64,000 nt of DNA from Pseudaeromonas sp038247115 (GTDB taxonomy: Bacteria; Pseudomonadota; Gammaproteobacteria; Enterobacterales; Aeromonadaceae): assembly GCA_038247115.1 (NCBI GenBank), contig JBBRVG010000005.1, positions 1 to 64,000 on the forward strand, given 5' to 3'. Positions 43,753-51,190 of this stretch are shown here, one piece after another. The notes beneath the pieces were generated by a model. The model made no database searches, had not been told where the DNA came from, and saw only the letters and a program-made list of their open reading frames with translations. The stretch's first letter is position 1, and each line of letters opens with the position of its first letter. A program made the translations under genes and the position numbers.

Positions 43753-44559
43753 TTAGAACTTGTAGGTCACATCGAAATAGTGACCGAAGCCGGTGGTCTT
43801 CAGGCCATAAACGCCGTTTTGCAGACCATAGACATCGTTGAAGTACTTCAGACCGTAACCGACAGCGTAGCGGTCGGAATGCCAGTAGAGACCGTGGAAG
43901 AAGCCGGTACCGTCAGCGGAGGTGTCCTTGGCGCCAAACATGTAGTCCAGGTAACCTTGATAGGCGACGAAACTACCGTTGGAGAAGGAGTAGAACGGCT
44001 TGAACCAGTTCATGGAGTATTGGTAGCCATTCCAGCCAGTGGTAGCACCTTCCTGAACATGACGGGCATACAGGTTCATGCCGACTTTGCCGAACCAGGG
44101 CACTTGCACATCGCTACCCAGACCGATAAAGGATTCGAACAGACCATCCGGACCACCGATACTGTTCAGGTTGGCGATATACAGCTCCTGAACCGGGCCG
44201 AAGGAGAGATCCTTGCCGGTCAATGCATCCAGTGACAGGCGTGGTGCAAACTTCATGTACAGGTTGTCGCCTTGATGCTTGTCATCGTGACGGTTGTCAA
44301 ACACGTCGAATACGTCAACGTAACCGTACAGATCAAACAGACCAGAACGTCCACCAAACTCCATTTCCATATAGGTGTCGTCATAGCCACCCTTGGATTC
44401 GGTGTAGGGCAGTTGATCGATGGTGTGCATCAGGTTGAACTGCATCCACTTGTAGTCATTCTTGTGAATGTTGCCGTCGCTGTAATCGGCGGCGAATGCC
44501 GGGGGCGCCATGGCAGCTGCCACAGTGATCGCCAGCAGGGTAGCGTTGAATTTGGCCAT
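43753..44559 (-). CDS. tsx: Tsx/OmpK-type nucleoside channel
   Basis: 268-residue outer-membrane channel of the Tsx/OmpK family. The signal peptide ends in PPAFA before ADYSDGN. Conserved core: GLFDLYGYVDVFDVF and RLSLDALTGKDLSFGPVQEL, close to the same blocks of E. coli Tsx, which imports nucleosides and is a phage receptor. The sequence ends in FDVTYKF with terminal Phe, as expected for BAM-inserted barrels. E. coli tsx is near dxs-ispA-thiI too. Tsx versus OmpK naming is uncertain. Confidence 0.87.
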   Translation of the reverse strand: MAKFNATLLAITVAAAMAPPAFAADYSDGNIHKNDYKWMQFNLMHTIDQLPYTESKGGYDDTYMEMEFGGRSGLFDLYGYVDVFDVFDNRHDDKHQGDNLYMKFAPRLSLDALTGKDLSFGPVQELYIANLNSIGGPDGLFESFIGLGSDVQVPWFGKVGMNLYARHVQEGATTGWNGYQYSMNWFKPFYSFSNGSFVAYQGYLDYMFGAKDTSADGTGFFHGLYWHSDRYAVGYGLKYFNDVYGLQNGVYGLKTTGFGHYFDVTYKF

Positions 44560-44946
44560 TTTGTTTCTCTCGTCTCGTAACGTTCTTGTTGGATTCCGTA
44601 GCGCTTATTTTTATAAAACCGAAAGCGCGGCGGCATTTTATTGTGCGCCACCTCTCATGAGAAGCGGTAACCCATGAAAAGGGGTGGCGAACTGCGCGAT
44701 TTTTGCATTTTTTTCCAGCATAACGAGAGGAAAGCCGAAAAGTGGCTATTAAATAAACGTTTTCCTCCACACTTCGTGACGCCACTGCCCGGCGACGAAA
44801 TGTCAGGCGGCCGCTGAAGGGCTCCAAAGGGGAGCGTTTGGGCTGCCAGCCCACTTTCGCTGACAACCGCCGGGACTCGAGTTGGCACAAAGAGGGGGCT
44901 TGCGGTAAGGTAAGCGGCTCTCTCCACCGTCAATTTGAATGCCTCC
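44560..44946. other. Tsx-like gene / ampG divergent intergenic region
   Basis: 387 bases between divergent genes. Toward the channel gene the minus strand has an AT-rich TATAAAAATAA segment and the palindrome CTCATGAG. No CRP or CytR site of good quality was found, and no open frame looks coding. Confidence 0.45.
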
Positions 44947-46188
44947 ATGAGTGATAAATCCTGGGCGGAACTCCTGTTCTCCCGCCGTATGCTGATCTGT
45001 GTGTTCACCGGTTTTAGCTCGGGTCTGCCCCTGTATCTGCTGATCAATCTCATCCCCGCCTGGCTCAAGACCGAAGGGGTTGATATCAAGACCATCGGCT
45101 TTTTTGCCCTGATCCAGTTTCCCTACACCTGGAAGTTCATCTGGTCGCCGCTGATTGATCGCTTTCCGGTGCTGGGGATGGGGCGGCGGCGTGGCTGGAT
45201 GTTGATCACCCAGTTGGCGTTGCTGGCGGCCATTGCCGGCTTTGGTTGTTTCAATCCGCAACTGGATACCTGGAGCATCGCTTATCTGGCGCTCGGGGTG
45301 GCGTTCTTCAGCGCCAGTCAGGACATAGTGCTGGATGCCTTTCGCCGGGAAATTCTCGATGATGAGGTGCTGGGGCTGGGGAATGCGGTGCATGTGAATG
45401 CCTATCGCATCGCCGGACTGATACCAGGCTCGCTGTCGCTGATCCTGGCGGACCATCTGCCCTGGTCGCAGGTTTTCCTGATCACGGCGCTGTTTATGCT
45501 GCCGGGTCTGCTGCTGACGGTATGGGTTCGTGAGCCGCAACTGGCGCGGGTTCCCAAGACCTTGCGTGAGGCTGTGGTTGAGCCCTTCCATGAATTTATC
45601 AGCCGTCAGGGCTGGCGTAGCGCCTTGCTGATCCTGGCCTTTATCTTCTTCTACAAGCTGGGTGACAGCATGGCCACGGCGCTGGCCACGCCGTTTTATA
45701 TGGAGATGGGGTTTTCCAAAACCGAGATCGGCATCATCGCGAAAAACGTCGGGCTCTGGGCCAGCGTCATCGGGGGTCTGCTTGGCGGCTTATGGATGAT
45801 CAAATTGGGCATCAACCGCGCCCTCTGGTTGTTCGGGGTGGTGCAGCTGGTGTCGATCCTGGGATTTGTCTGGTTGACTGGAACAGGCCCGGATCTGGTG
45901 GCGTTGGGGTTGGTGATTGGTTTCGAGGCGCTGGGTGTGGGGCTCGGGACGGCGGCGTTTACCGCCTTTATCGCCCGGACCACGGATCCGCGGTATACCG
46001 CGACTCAGTTTGCCCTGTTCACCTCGCTGGCAGCGGTGCCGCGTACCTTCTTCAATGCCAGTACCGGCTACCTGGTCGCTCAATACGGCTGGAGCGGTTT
46101 TTTCTGGATCTGCACCGCATTGGCGGTGCCTGGAATGCTATTGCTGTTTAAAGTGGCGCCCTGGCGGGAAGGGCCGTCTCAGACTTGA
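44947..46188 (+). CDS. ampG: Muropeptide permease AmpG
   Basis: 413-residue major-facilitator inner-membrane protein with about 12 helices, importing anhydromuropeptides for cell-wall recycling; in species with inducible AmpC it feeds the beta-lactamase signal. Conserved family stretches: GFSSGLPLYLLINLIPAWLK, FPYTWKFIWSPLIDRFP, FFSASQDIVLDAFRREIL, and DPRYTATQFALFTSLAAVPRTF. The ATG at 44947 is used, though an in-frame TTG lies at 44935 and the ribosome-binding site is weak. Convergent with ppiA-yajG; E. coli also places ampG beside yajG. Confidence 0.93.
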   Translation: MSDKSWAELLFSRRMLICVFTGFSSGLPLYLLINLIPAWLKTEGVDIKTIGFFALIQFPYTWKFIWSPLIDRFPVLGMGRRRGWMLITQLALLAAIAGFGCFNPQLDTWSIAYLALGVAFFSASQDIVLDAFRREILDDEVLGLGNAVHVNAYRIAGLIPGSLSLILADHLPWSQVFLITALFMLPGLLLTVWVREPQLARVPKTLREAVVEPFHEFISRQGWRSALLILAFIFFYKLGDSMATALATPFYMEMGFSKTEIGIIAKNVGLWASVIGGLLGGLWMIKLGINRALWLFGVVQLVSILGFVWLTGTGPDLVALGLVIGFEALGVGLGTAAFTAFIARTTDPRYTATQFALFTSLAAVPRTFFNASTGYLVAQYGWSGFFWICTALAVPGMLLLFKVAPWREGPSQT

Positions 46189-46203
46189 TGTTGTTTTTGA
46201 TAT

Positions 46204-46236
46204 AAAAAAAACCGCCAGAGATGGCGGTTTTTTTGT
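46204..46236. terminator. Bidirectional terminator, ampG / ppiA
   Basis: ACCGCCA (46211-46217) pairs with TGGCGGT (46222-46228), flanked by A-run and T-run. Confidence 0.92.
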
Positions 46237-46256
46237 CTGCGGCCTTGGCCTGTGCG

Positions 46257-46841
46257 TTATTTCTTCACGCTGACCCGCTTGATAAAGATCGGCTCAACCG
46301 GCACATCGCTGGCGCCGAGCTTTCCCTCATCACCGGTTGGCTGCTGGGCTATTTTATCCAGCACCTCCAGCCCCTGAGTCACATGACCGAACACCGTATA
46401 GCCGTCACCCATGCCCGCATCCAGCGACAGGTTATCCCGCAGGTTGAAGTAGAACTGGCGGGTGGCACTGTCCGGATCCTGGGTACGCGCCATGGCGATG
46501 GTACCGCGCTGGTTGGAGAGGCCATTGCGCGCCTCATTCACCACAGGTGCTTTGGTCGCCAGCATCTGGAAGTTGGCATCATAGCCACCACCTTGGGCCA
46601 CAAATCCCGGGATCACCCGGTGAAACAGCGAGCCATCATAACTGCCATCTTCGACATAGCTGAGGAAATTGGCCACCGACTTGGGAGCCTTGGCGGCATC
46701 CAGCTCGATGGTCAAAGTGCCATAGCTGGTTTCCATCACCACTACGGGATTGTGTGTTGCCGGATGAGCCGGCGCCGGGGTTTTGGCTGCGGCGCAGGCC
46801 AGGGCGGGGATCAGCAACAGGGTCAGTAGCCAGTGTTTCAT
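46257..46841 (-). CDS. ppiA: Periplasmic cyclophilin-type peptidyl-prolyl isomerase
   Basis: 194-residue cyclophilin with signal peptide MKHWLLTLLLIPALACAAA; the rest matches PpiA. Motifs: YGTLTIELDAAKAPKSVANF, FHRVIPGFVAQGGG, RGTIAMARTQDPDSATRQFYFN and FGHVTQGLEVLDKIA. It would assist folding in the periplasm. Its ATG overlaps the yajG stop by one base (TAATG), so it is translationally coupled to yajG. Confidence 0.9.
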   Translation of the reverse strand: MKHWLLTLLLIPALACAAAKTPAPAHPATHNPVVVMETSYGTLTIELDAAKAPKSVANFLSYVEDGSYDGSLFHRVIPGFVAQGGGYDANFQMLATKAPVVNEARNGLSNQRGTIAMARTQDPDSATRQFYFNLRDNLSLDAGMGDGYTVFGHVTQGLEVLDKIAQQPTGDEGKLGASDVPVEPIFIKRVSVKK

Positions 46842-47413
46842 TAGTTGTTATTTCCCTTGATGTAGTTGCGCAGTTGGCTGTCTTGCAGCATCTCGTTGAG
46901 CAAGGAGGAGATGTGTTCATTCAGCTGCAGTTCGATATCGCCGATATCCGGCTGGGTGGCACTCTCTTTCATCGCCGACTTGCGGTATTCCTTGGTGATG
47001 GAGGCGCCATTGCGCTCGGCTTTCAGCTTGACCTTCAGGCTGACCCGGCTCTTGTAGACCAGACCGGGTTTGGTGACTTCTGATTGCATCTCGTCGACGA
47101 TCAGTGTCAGGTGGGTATCGCCTTGTGCAGAGATCTGGGCGCCCTGGGCGGCCAGTCCTTTACCCAGACGGTCGGCCATCACGGCACCCGGGGTGATGTT
47201 GTTCGGGATCAGCACTTCTGGATCTTTCTTGATTTTGATCTTGATGATCTGGCTGCCCAGACGGGTGTCCTGATTGTCGATGGCAATGGTATTGCCGCTG
47301 TAGATATTGTCCGGTTGATCATTGATTTGCGGGTTCAGGCTGGCACTTTCCGGCCAGGTGGTGGCACAGCCACCGAGAGTCAGAGCGAGCAAGGCAAACA
47401 GTATGCTTTTCAT
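46841..47413 (-). CDS. yajG: YajG family lipoprotein
   Basis: 190-residue lipoprotein. The signal ends in LTLGGC, a lipobox whose Cys is about residue 16. The rest matches YajG: TIAIDNQDTRLGSQIIKIKIKKD, TLIVDEMQSEVTKPGLVYKS and the C-terminal HISSLLNEMLQD. Function unknown; in E. coli it lies in an operon with ampG, here it converges on ampG with ppiA between. It starts nine bases after the rlmG stop, so it may be cotranscribed with rlmG. Confidence 0.9.
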   Translation of the reverse strand: MKSILFALLALTLGGCATTWPESASLNPQINDQPDNIYSGNTIAIDNQDTRLGSQIIKIKIKKDPEVLIPNNITPGAVMADRLGKGLAAQGAQISAQGDTHLTLIVDEMQSEVTKPGLVYKSRVSLKVKLKAERNGASITKEYRKSAMKESATQPDIGDIELQLNEHISSLLNEMLQDSQLRNYIKGNNN

Positions 47414-47421
47414 GTGAACTC

Positions 47422-48552
47422 CTAAGATTTGGTTGCGCGTAAAATAACAAACTTTTGGTTAGAGGCAATACAGTCGACCTTGCCAAATAAACGTTGCAGC
47501 TTGATGTGATAACCCAGATGGCGGTTCCCCACGATCCACAACTCGCCCCCGGAAACCAGGCAGCGTTCGGCATCGCAAAACATCTGCCAGGCCAGTTGGT
47601 CGGTGATGGTTTGCTGCTGATGAAAGGGTGGATTGCAGAGTACCGCCTGCAAGGAGCCGGTGGCAATCTGCTCCAGGCTATTGCCGAGCAGGAATTGGCA
47701 GCGGCTGAGATCGGTCGGGCGATTGGCTTCGATATTCAAGCGACTGGAGGCGATGGCCATATGGGACTCATCGAGAAACAGCAGTTGAGCATCCGGGTTG
47801 CTCATCAGGGCACTCAAGCCAATCACCCCGTTGCCACAGCCCAGATCGGCGATGATACCCTCCAGTCCGCTGGGCAGATGAGCCATGAAGAGGCGGGCGC
47901 CGATATCCAGACTGCCACGGGAGAAGACGTTGGCATGGTTATGGATACGATAACCGCTGTCATCCAATTCCCATACTGTCGGGTAGGGATTGGCTAAGAC
48001 CGGGCGCTCCATTACCTGGGTATAGATCAGGCGGGATTTTTTCCAGGCCAGCGAGGTTTTGGTAGGCCCCAGGATCTGTTCAAACAATGCCAGGGTGGAA
48101 TTATGGATCTCCCGTGTCTTGCCGCCCGCCAGGATCCGGGTTTGCGGAGTCACTACCTGGCGTAGCGCCAGCAATTGTTGTTCCAGCAGCGCCAGCGTCT
48201 TGGGGATCTTGAGCACCACCAGTGCCGGGGCAGCAGGCAGTGGGTCGAGGGAGCCTAACAGCGTCACTGACTCGACAGCCAGTTCGTTGGCGAGCAGATT
48301 ACGGCGTGTGGCCTCCTGACTCAGGAAGGAGTCACTGATACTGACAGGATTGCAGGCGTGCAGGGCGCAGCTCAGGGCACCAAAACCGTCGTTGAAGATC
48401 AGCACGGGGGCTGTGGCGGCATCGTTCAACCAGGTTGCTAACTCCTGCACCAGATATTCATCGGTGGCATCCCACGCCTGCAGGTTGGCATCCTGGCTGG
48501 CGGGATAACGCTCCAGCGTCAGGCGTCGGCCTGCCAATTCAACTTGGTTCAT
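47422..48552 (-). CDS. rlmG: 23S rRNA (guanine1835-N2)-methyltransferase
   Basis: 376-residue RlmG, methylating G1835 of 23S rRNA. Two duplicated Rossmann-like domains; the N-terminal one is inactive. Motifs: LQAWDATDEYLVQEL, FGALSCALHAC, LKIPKTLALLEQQL, then SAM motif IADLGCGNGVIGL, LDESHMAIASSRLN, and the catalytic NPPFHQQQTITD. It is RlmG rather than RsmC because of the LQAWDAxDEY N-terminus. Possibly the first gene of rlmG-yajG-ppiA. Confidence 0.94.
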   Translation of the reverse strand: MNQVELAGRRLTLERYPASQDANLQAWDATDEYLVQELATWLNDAATAPVLIFNDGFGALSCALHACNPVSISDSFLSQEATRRNLLANELAVESVTLLGSLDPLPAAPALVVLKIPKTLALLEQQLLALRQVVTPQTRILAGGKTREIHNSTLALFEQILGPTKTSLAWKKSRLIYTQVMERPVLANPYPTVWELDDSGYRIHNHANVFSRGSLDIGARLFMAHLPSGLEGIIADLGCGNGVIGLSALMSNPDAQLLFLDESHMAIASSRLNIEANRPTDLSRCQFLLGNSLEQIATGSLQAVLCNPPFHQQQTITDQLAWQMFCDAERCLVSGGELWIVGNRHLGYHIKLQRLFGKVDCIASNQKFVILRATKS

Positions 48553-48725
48553 GACTCACTCGTTACAGACAGAATGGATTAACGGGCGCTATTCTACCTG
48601 CTTGGCCCGGATCCACCAATGTTCCTGGCTTCGGGCGCTGTTCCTGGCTGCGGGGCACGAGGAGGAAACGACAACATGGGACTGACTCTAGATATGTCTT
48701 CGGGAATAAGGGGAGGAATGAGCGC

Positions 48726-49355
48726 ATGACGCTGGAACATCCGCTGTCCGCGCCCGGTGAACCGCTGACAATAGGCGACGGGGCCGGGGATTGGTTGTCG
48801 CTGCCGGATGGTGACTTGCTGTGGTGGCCTGGGTTTCTGAGTGCCCCGCAGGCCAGTGCCTTGCAACAGCATTTGCTGGCCGAGATAGCGTGGCGTCATG
48901 AGCAGATCCGGCTATTCGGTCGTTGGCACTGGCAACCCCGACTCATCGCCTGGTTTGGTGCTCGGGATTACTGCTACTCCGGCTTGACCCTGCAGGCGCA
49001 GGATCTTCCGGCCTGCTTGCTGCCTATTCGGCGAGCTTGTGAGCAGGCGGCTGGCAGCCCCTTCAACAGTCTGTTGCTCAACCGCTATCGGGATGGTCAG
49101 GATGGCATGGGCTGGCATGCCGATGATGAGGCGGAGCTGGGGGTGAACCCGGTGATCGCCTCCTTGAGCCTGGGTCAGAGTCGCCGTTTTGTGCTCCGGC
49201 ACCGACAAAGCGGTGAGAAGCGCGAATTCCTGTTGCAGCATGGCGATCTGCTGGTGATAGCCGGTGCCATGCAACACCATTGGCAACATGCGTTGCCCAA
49301 GACCCGGCGCCTCTGTGCGGAGCGTATCAATCTGACATTTCGTTATCTCTACTGA
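48726..49355 (+). CDS. AlkB-like 2-oxoglutarate/Fe(II) dioxygenase
   Basis: 209-residue AlkB-superfamily protein resembling the human ALKBH2 type found in many bacteria. Iron ligands: H and D in GMGWHADDEAELG, second His in HHWQHALPKT. The 2-oxoglutarate Arg is in CAERINLTFR. NRYRDGQDGMGWH and SLGQSRRF are typical. It should oxidatively demethylate alkylated DNA bases such as 1-methyladenine. It lies alone between divergent rlmG and bolA. Confidence 0.9.
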   Translation: MTLEHPLSAPGEPLTIGDGAGDWLSLPDGDLLWWPGFLSAPQASALQQHLLAEIAWRHEQIRLFGRWHWQPRLIAWFGARDYCYSGLTLQAQDLPACLLPIRRACEQAAGSPFNSLLLNRYRDGQDGMGWHADDEAELGVNPVIASLSLGQSRRFVLRHRQSGEKREFLLQHGDLLVIAGAMQHHWQHALPKTRRLCAERINLTFRYLY

Positions 49356-49501
49356 AGCGTCGGGCCTGTGATCGCTACCTGTCGTGAGCGCTCCACTCTT
49401 GAGTCCGGCCCCGGCTCTGGGTATGGTGCTGAGCGTCCGGATCCCGGACCTGATTTTTAGGTCATCGTCGTCATCTCATCATCGCTATCAGGAGTCTTGC
49501 C

Positions 49502-49807
49502 ATGTCGATGCAGCAGCAGATAGAGCAAAAATTGCAGCAGGCTTTTACCCCGGACCATCTGGAGGTTCTCAACGAAAGCCATATGCATCGTGTCGAGCCG
49601 GGCTCCGAGAGTCACTTCAAAGTGATTCTGGTCAGTTCAGCCTTTGAAGGGCAACGACTGCTGGCGCGTCATCGCGCTGTGAACCAGGTTCTGGCCATCG
49701 AGTTGGCGGGTATCATCCATGCCCTGGCCCTGCACACCTACACCCCGGCAGAATGGGCGCAACAGGGGGCAGCACCGCGCACTCCCTCCTGCATCGGCAA
49801 GCCCTGA
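49502..49807 (+). CDS. bolA: BolA family regulator
   Basis: 101-residue BolA. The diagnostic stretch is HLEVLNESHMHRVEPGSESHFKV, followed by AFEGQRLLARHRAVNQVL with the helix-turn-helix-like loop and the conserved His. BolA influences cell shape and biofilm in E. coli and binds Grx4 with an iron-sulfur cluster. In E. coli bolA lies next to yajG, consistent with this neighbourhood. An upstream GGAGTCTTGCC gives the ribosome-binding site. Confidence 0.93.
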   Translation: MSMQQQIEQKLQQAFTPDHLEVLNESHMHRVEPGSESHFKVILVSSAFEGQRLLARHRAVNQVLAIELAGIIHALALHTYTPAEWAQQGAAPRTPSCIGKP

Positions 49808-50059
49808 GTTCAGGGTGCGAATGTCGGATTGCTACCTGTCTGCTTTATGGCAAACCTGTGGTGATCCCTTGCATAAACCAGCCGAAAATCATCACTAGGC
49901 CGGGTGGAATGCCTGCTGATGGGCGATCTGTGACTTGGATACTGATTGGCCCTTTCCTTGCTCGGCATCCCGTAGCGTGTCGCGGCGATGTGCTGGCAAC
50001 AAGGCTCAACGAGTGTGCAGCGTTCTCTTGGCGCCGCCCACTCCCATAAGGAGAATAAC

Positions 50060-51103
50060 GTGAACCGTCATCAAGTATGTGTGCGTGGCCTGATCCTCAC
50101 CGGCCTGTTGTTGCTGGCAGGCTGCAAGGAGGCACCCTCTTCGGCGTTGCCTGAGTTGAAGGTCAGTGGACCGACCATGGGGACCCACTATGCGGTCAAG
50201 GTGGTGGGGGATTACCCCGGTGGTGAGCCGCAACTGCAACATGAAGTCGAGCAGATACTGCAGCGCATCGATCATCAGTTATCGACCTACAAGCCGGACT
50301 CCGAGCTCTCCCGTTTCAACCAGCATCAAGCCACCACGCCGCTCGAAATCTCCCAGGATCTGGCCGATGTGCTGATCGAAGGGCTGCGGGTGGGCAAGAT
50401 GACCGGTGGCGCCATGGATATTACGGTTGGGCCGCTAGTGAATCTATGGGGCTTCGGCCCGGATAAGCGTCCGACCAAGATCCCGAGTGAACAACAGATC
50501 GCTGCCGCCCGCTTGCGGACCGGTCTTGACAAGTTACATGTCGAGATTGGCAGCGAAAAAGCGACGGTGCGCAAGGATATTCCGGATCTGTATGTGGATC
50601 TCTCGACCCTGGGCGAAGGCTATGCTGCCGATCAGGTCGCGGACTGGCTGGAGGGGCGCGGCATCAAAAATTACATGGTCGAGATTGCCGGAGCCTTGCG
50701 GCTCAAGGGCCACAATGGCCAGGGCGACTTATGGCGCATTGCGGTGGAGAAACCCGGCGACGAGTTGGGACAGGTGCAAAACGTGCTGACCCCCGGAGAT
50801 AACGGCATCAGCACGGCCGGCAGCTATCGCAACTACTACGAGCTCGATGGCCAGCGTTTCTCCCATATTATCGATCCGGCCACCGGTAAACCGCTGACGC
50901 ACAAGCTGGTGTCCGTGACCGTGATTGCCCCCAGCGCCCTCTATACCGATGCACTGGATACCGGTCTGATGGTGATGGGGGCCGACAAGGCACTGATCTT
51001 TGCCAATGAGCATAATCTGCCCATTTACACCCTGACCAAGACCGACGACGGCTTCAAGGTGCGCTTTAGCCGGGCATTTGCCGCCTACCAGCCCAAACCT
51101 TAA
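50060..51103 (+). CDS. apbE: FAD:protein FMN transferase (lipoprotein)
   Basis: 347-residue ApbE: transfers FMN to threonines of periplasmic targets such as Na+-NQR and Rnf subunits. Starts with GTG at 50060, with AAGGAG six bases upstream. The signal peptide ends in LLLLAGC, a lipobox. Conserved: VSGPTMGTHYAVKVVG, SRFNQH, GAMDITVGPLVNLWGFGP, DLSTLGEGYAADQVADWL, GISTAGSYRNYYE and FSHIIDPATGKPLTH; the late TDALDTGLMVMG is the metal site. No nqr genes are in the window. Confidence 0.92.
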   Translation: MNRHQVCVRGLILTGLLLLAGCKEAPSSALPELKVSGPTMGTHYAVKVVGDYPGGEPQLQHEVEQILQRIDHQLSTYKPDSELSRFNQHQATTPLEISQDLADVLIEGLRVGKMTGGAMDITVGPLVNLWGFGPDKRPTKIPSEQQIAAARLRTGLDKLHVEIGSEKATVRKDIPDLYVDLSTLGEGYAADQVADWLEGRGIKNYMVEIAGALRLKGHNGQGDLWRIAVEKPGDELGQVQNVLTPGDNGISTAGSYRNYYELDGQRFSHIIDPATGKPLTHKLVSVTVIAPSALYTDALDTGLMVMGADKALIFANEHNLPIYTLTKTDDGFKVRFSRAFAAYQPKP

Positions 51104-51106
51104 TCC

Positions 51107-51138
51107 GGTTATGGCTCATGTCATCACGGGCCATAACC
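51107..51138. terminator. Hairpin between apbE and LuxR-type gene (weak)
   Basis: GGTTATGGC (51107-51115) pairs perfectly with GCCATAACC (51130-51138) around a 14-base loop. No T-run follows on either side, so terminator function is uncertain. Confidence 0.4.
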
Positions 51139-51190
51139 ATGTCGCGGATGCGGCGGGTTTCGGATCTGGCGGTGCAGTGGACAGTAGCCG

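Noticed and set aside
44560..44946. CytR/CRP control region for the Tsx-like gene
   Set aside because: Expected from E. coli tsx, but no site of acceptable match was found.
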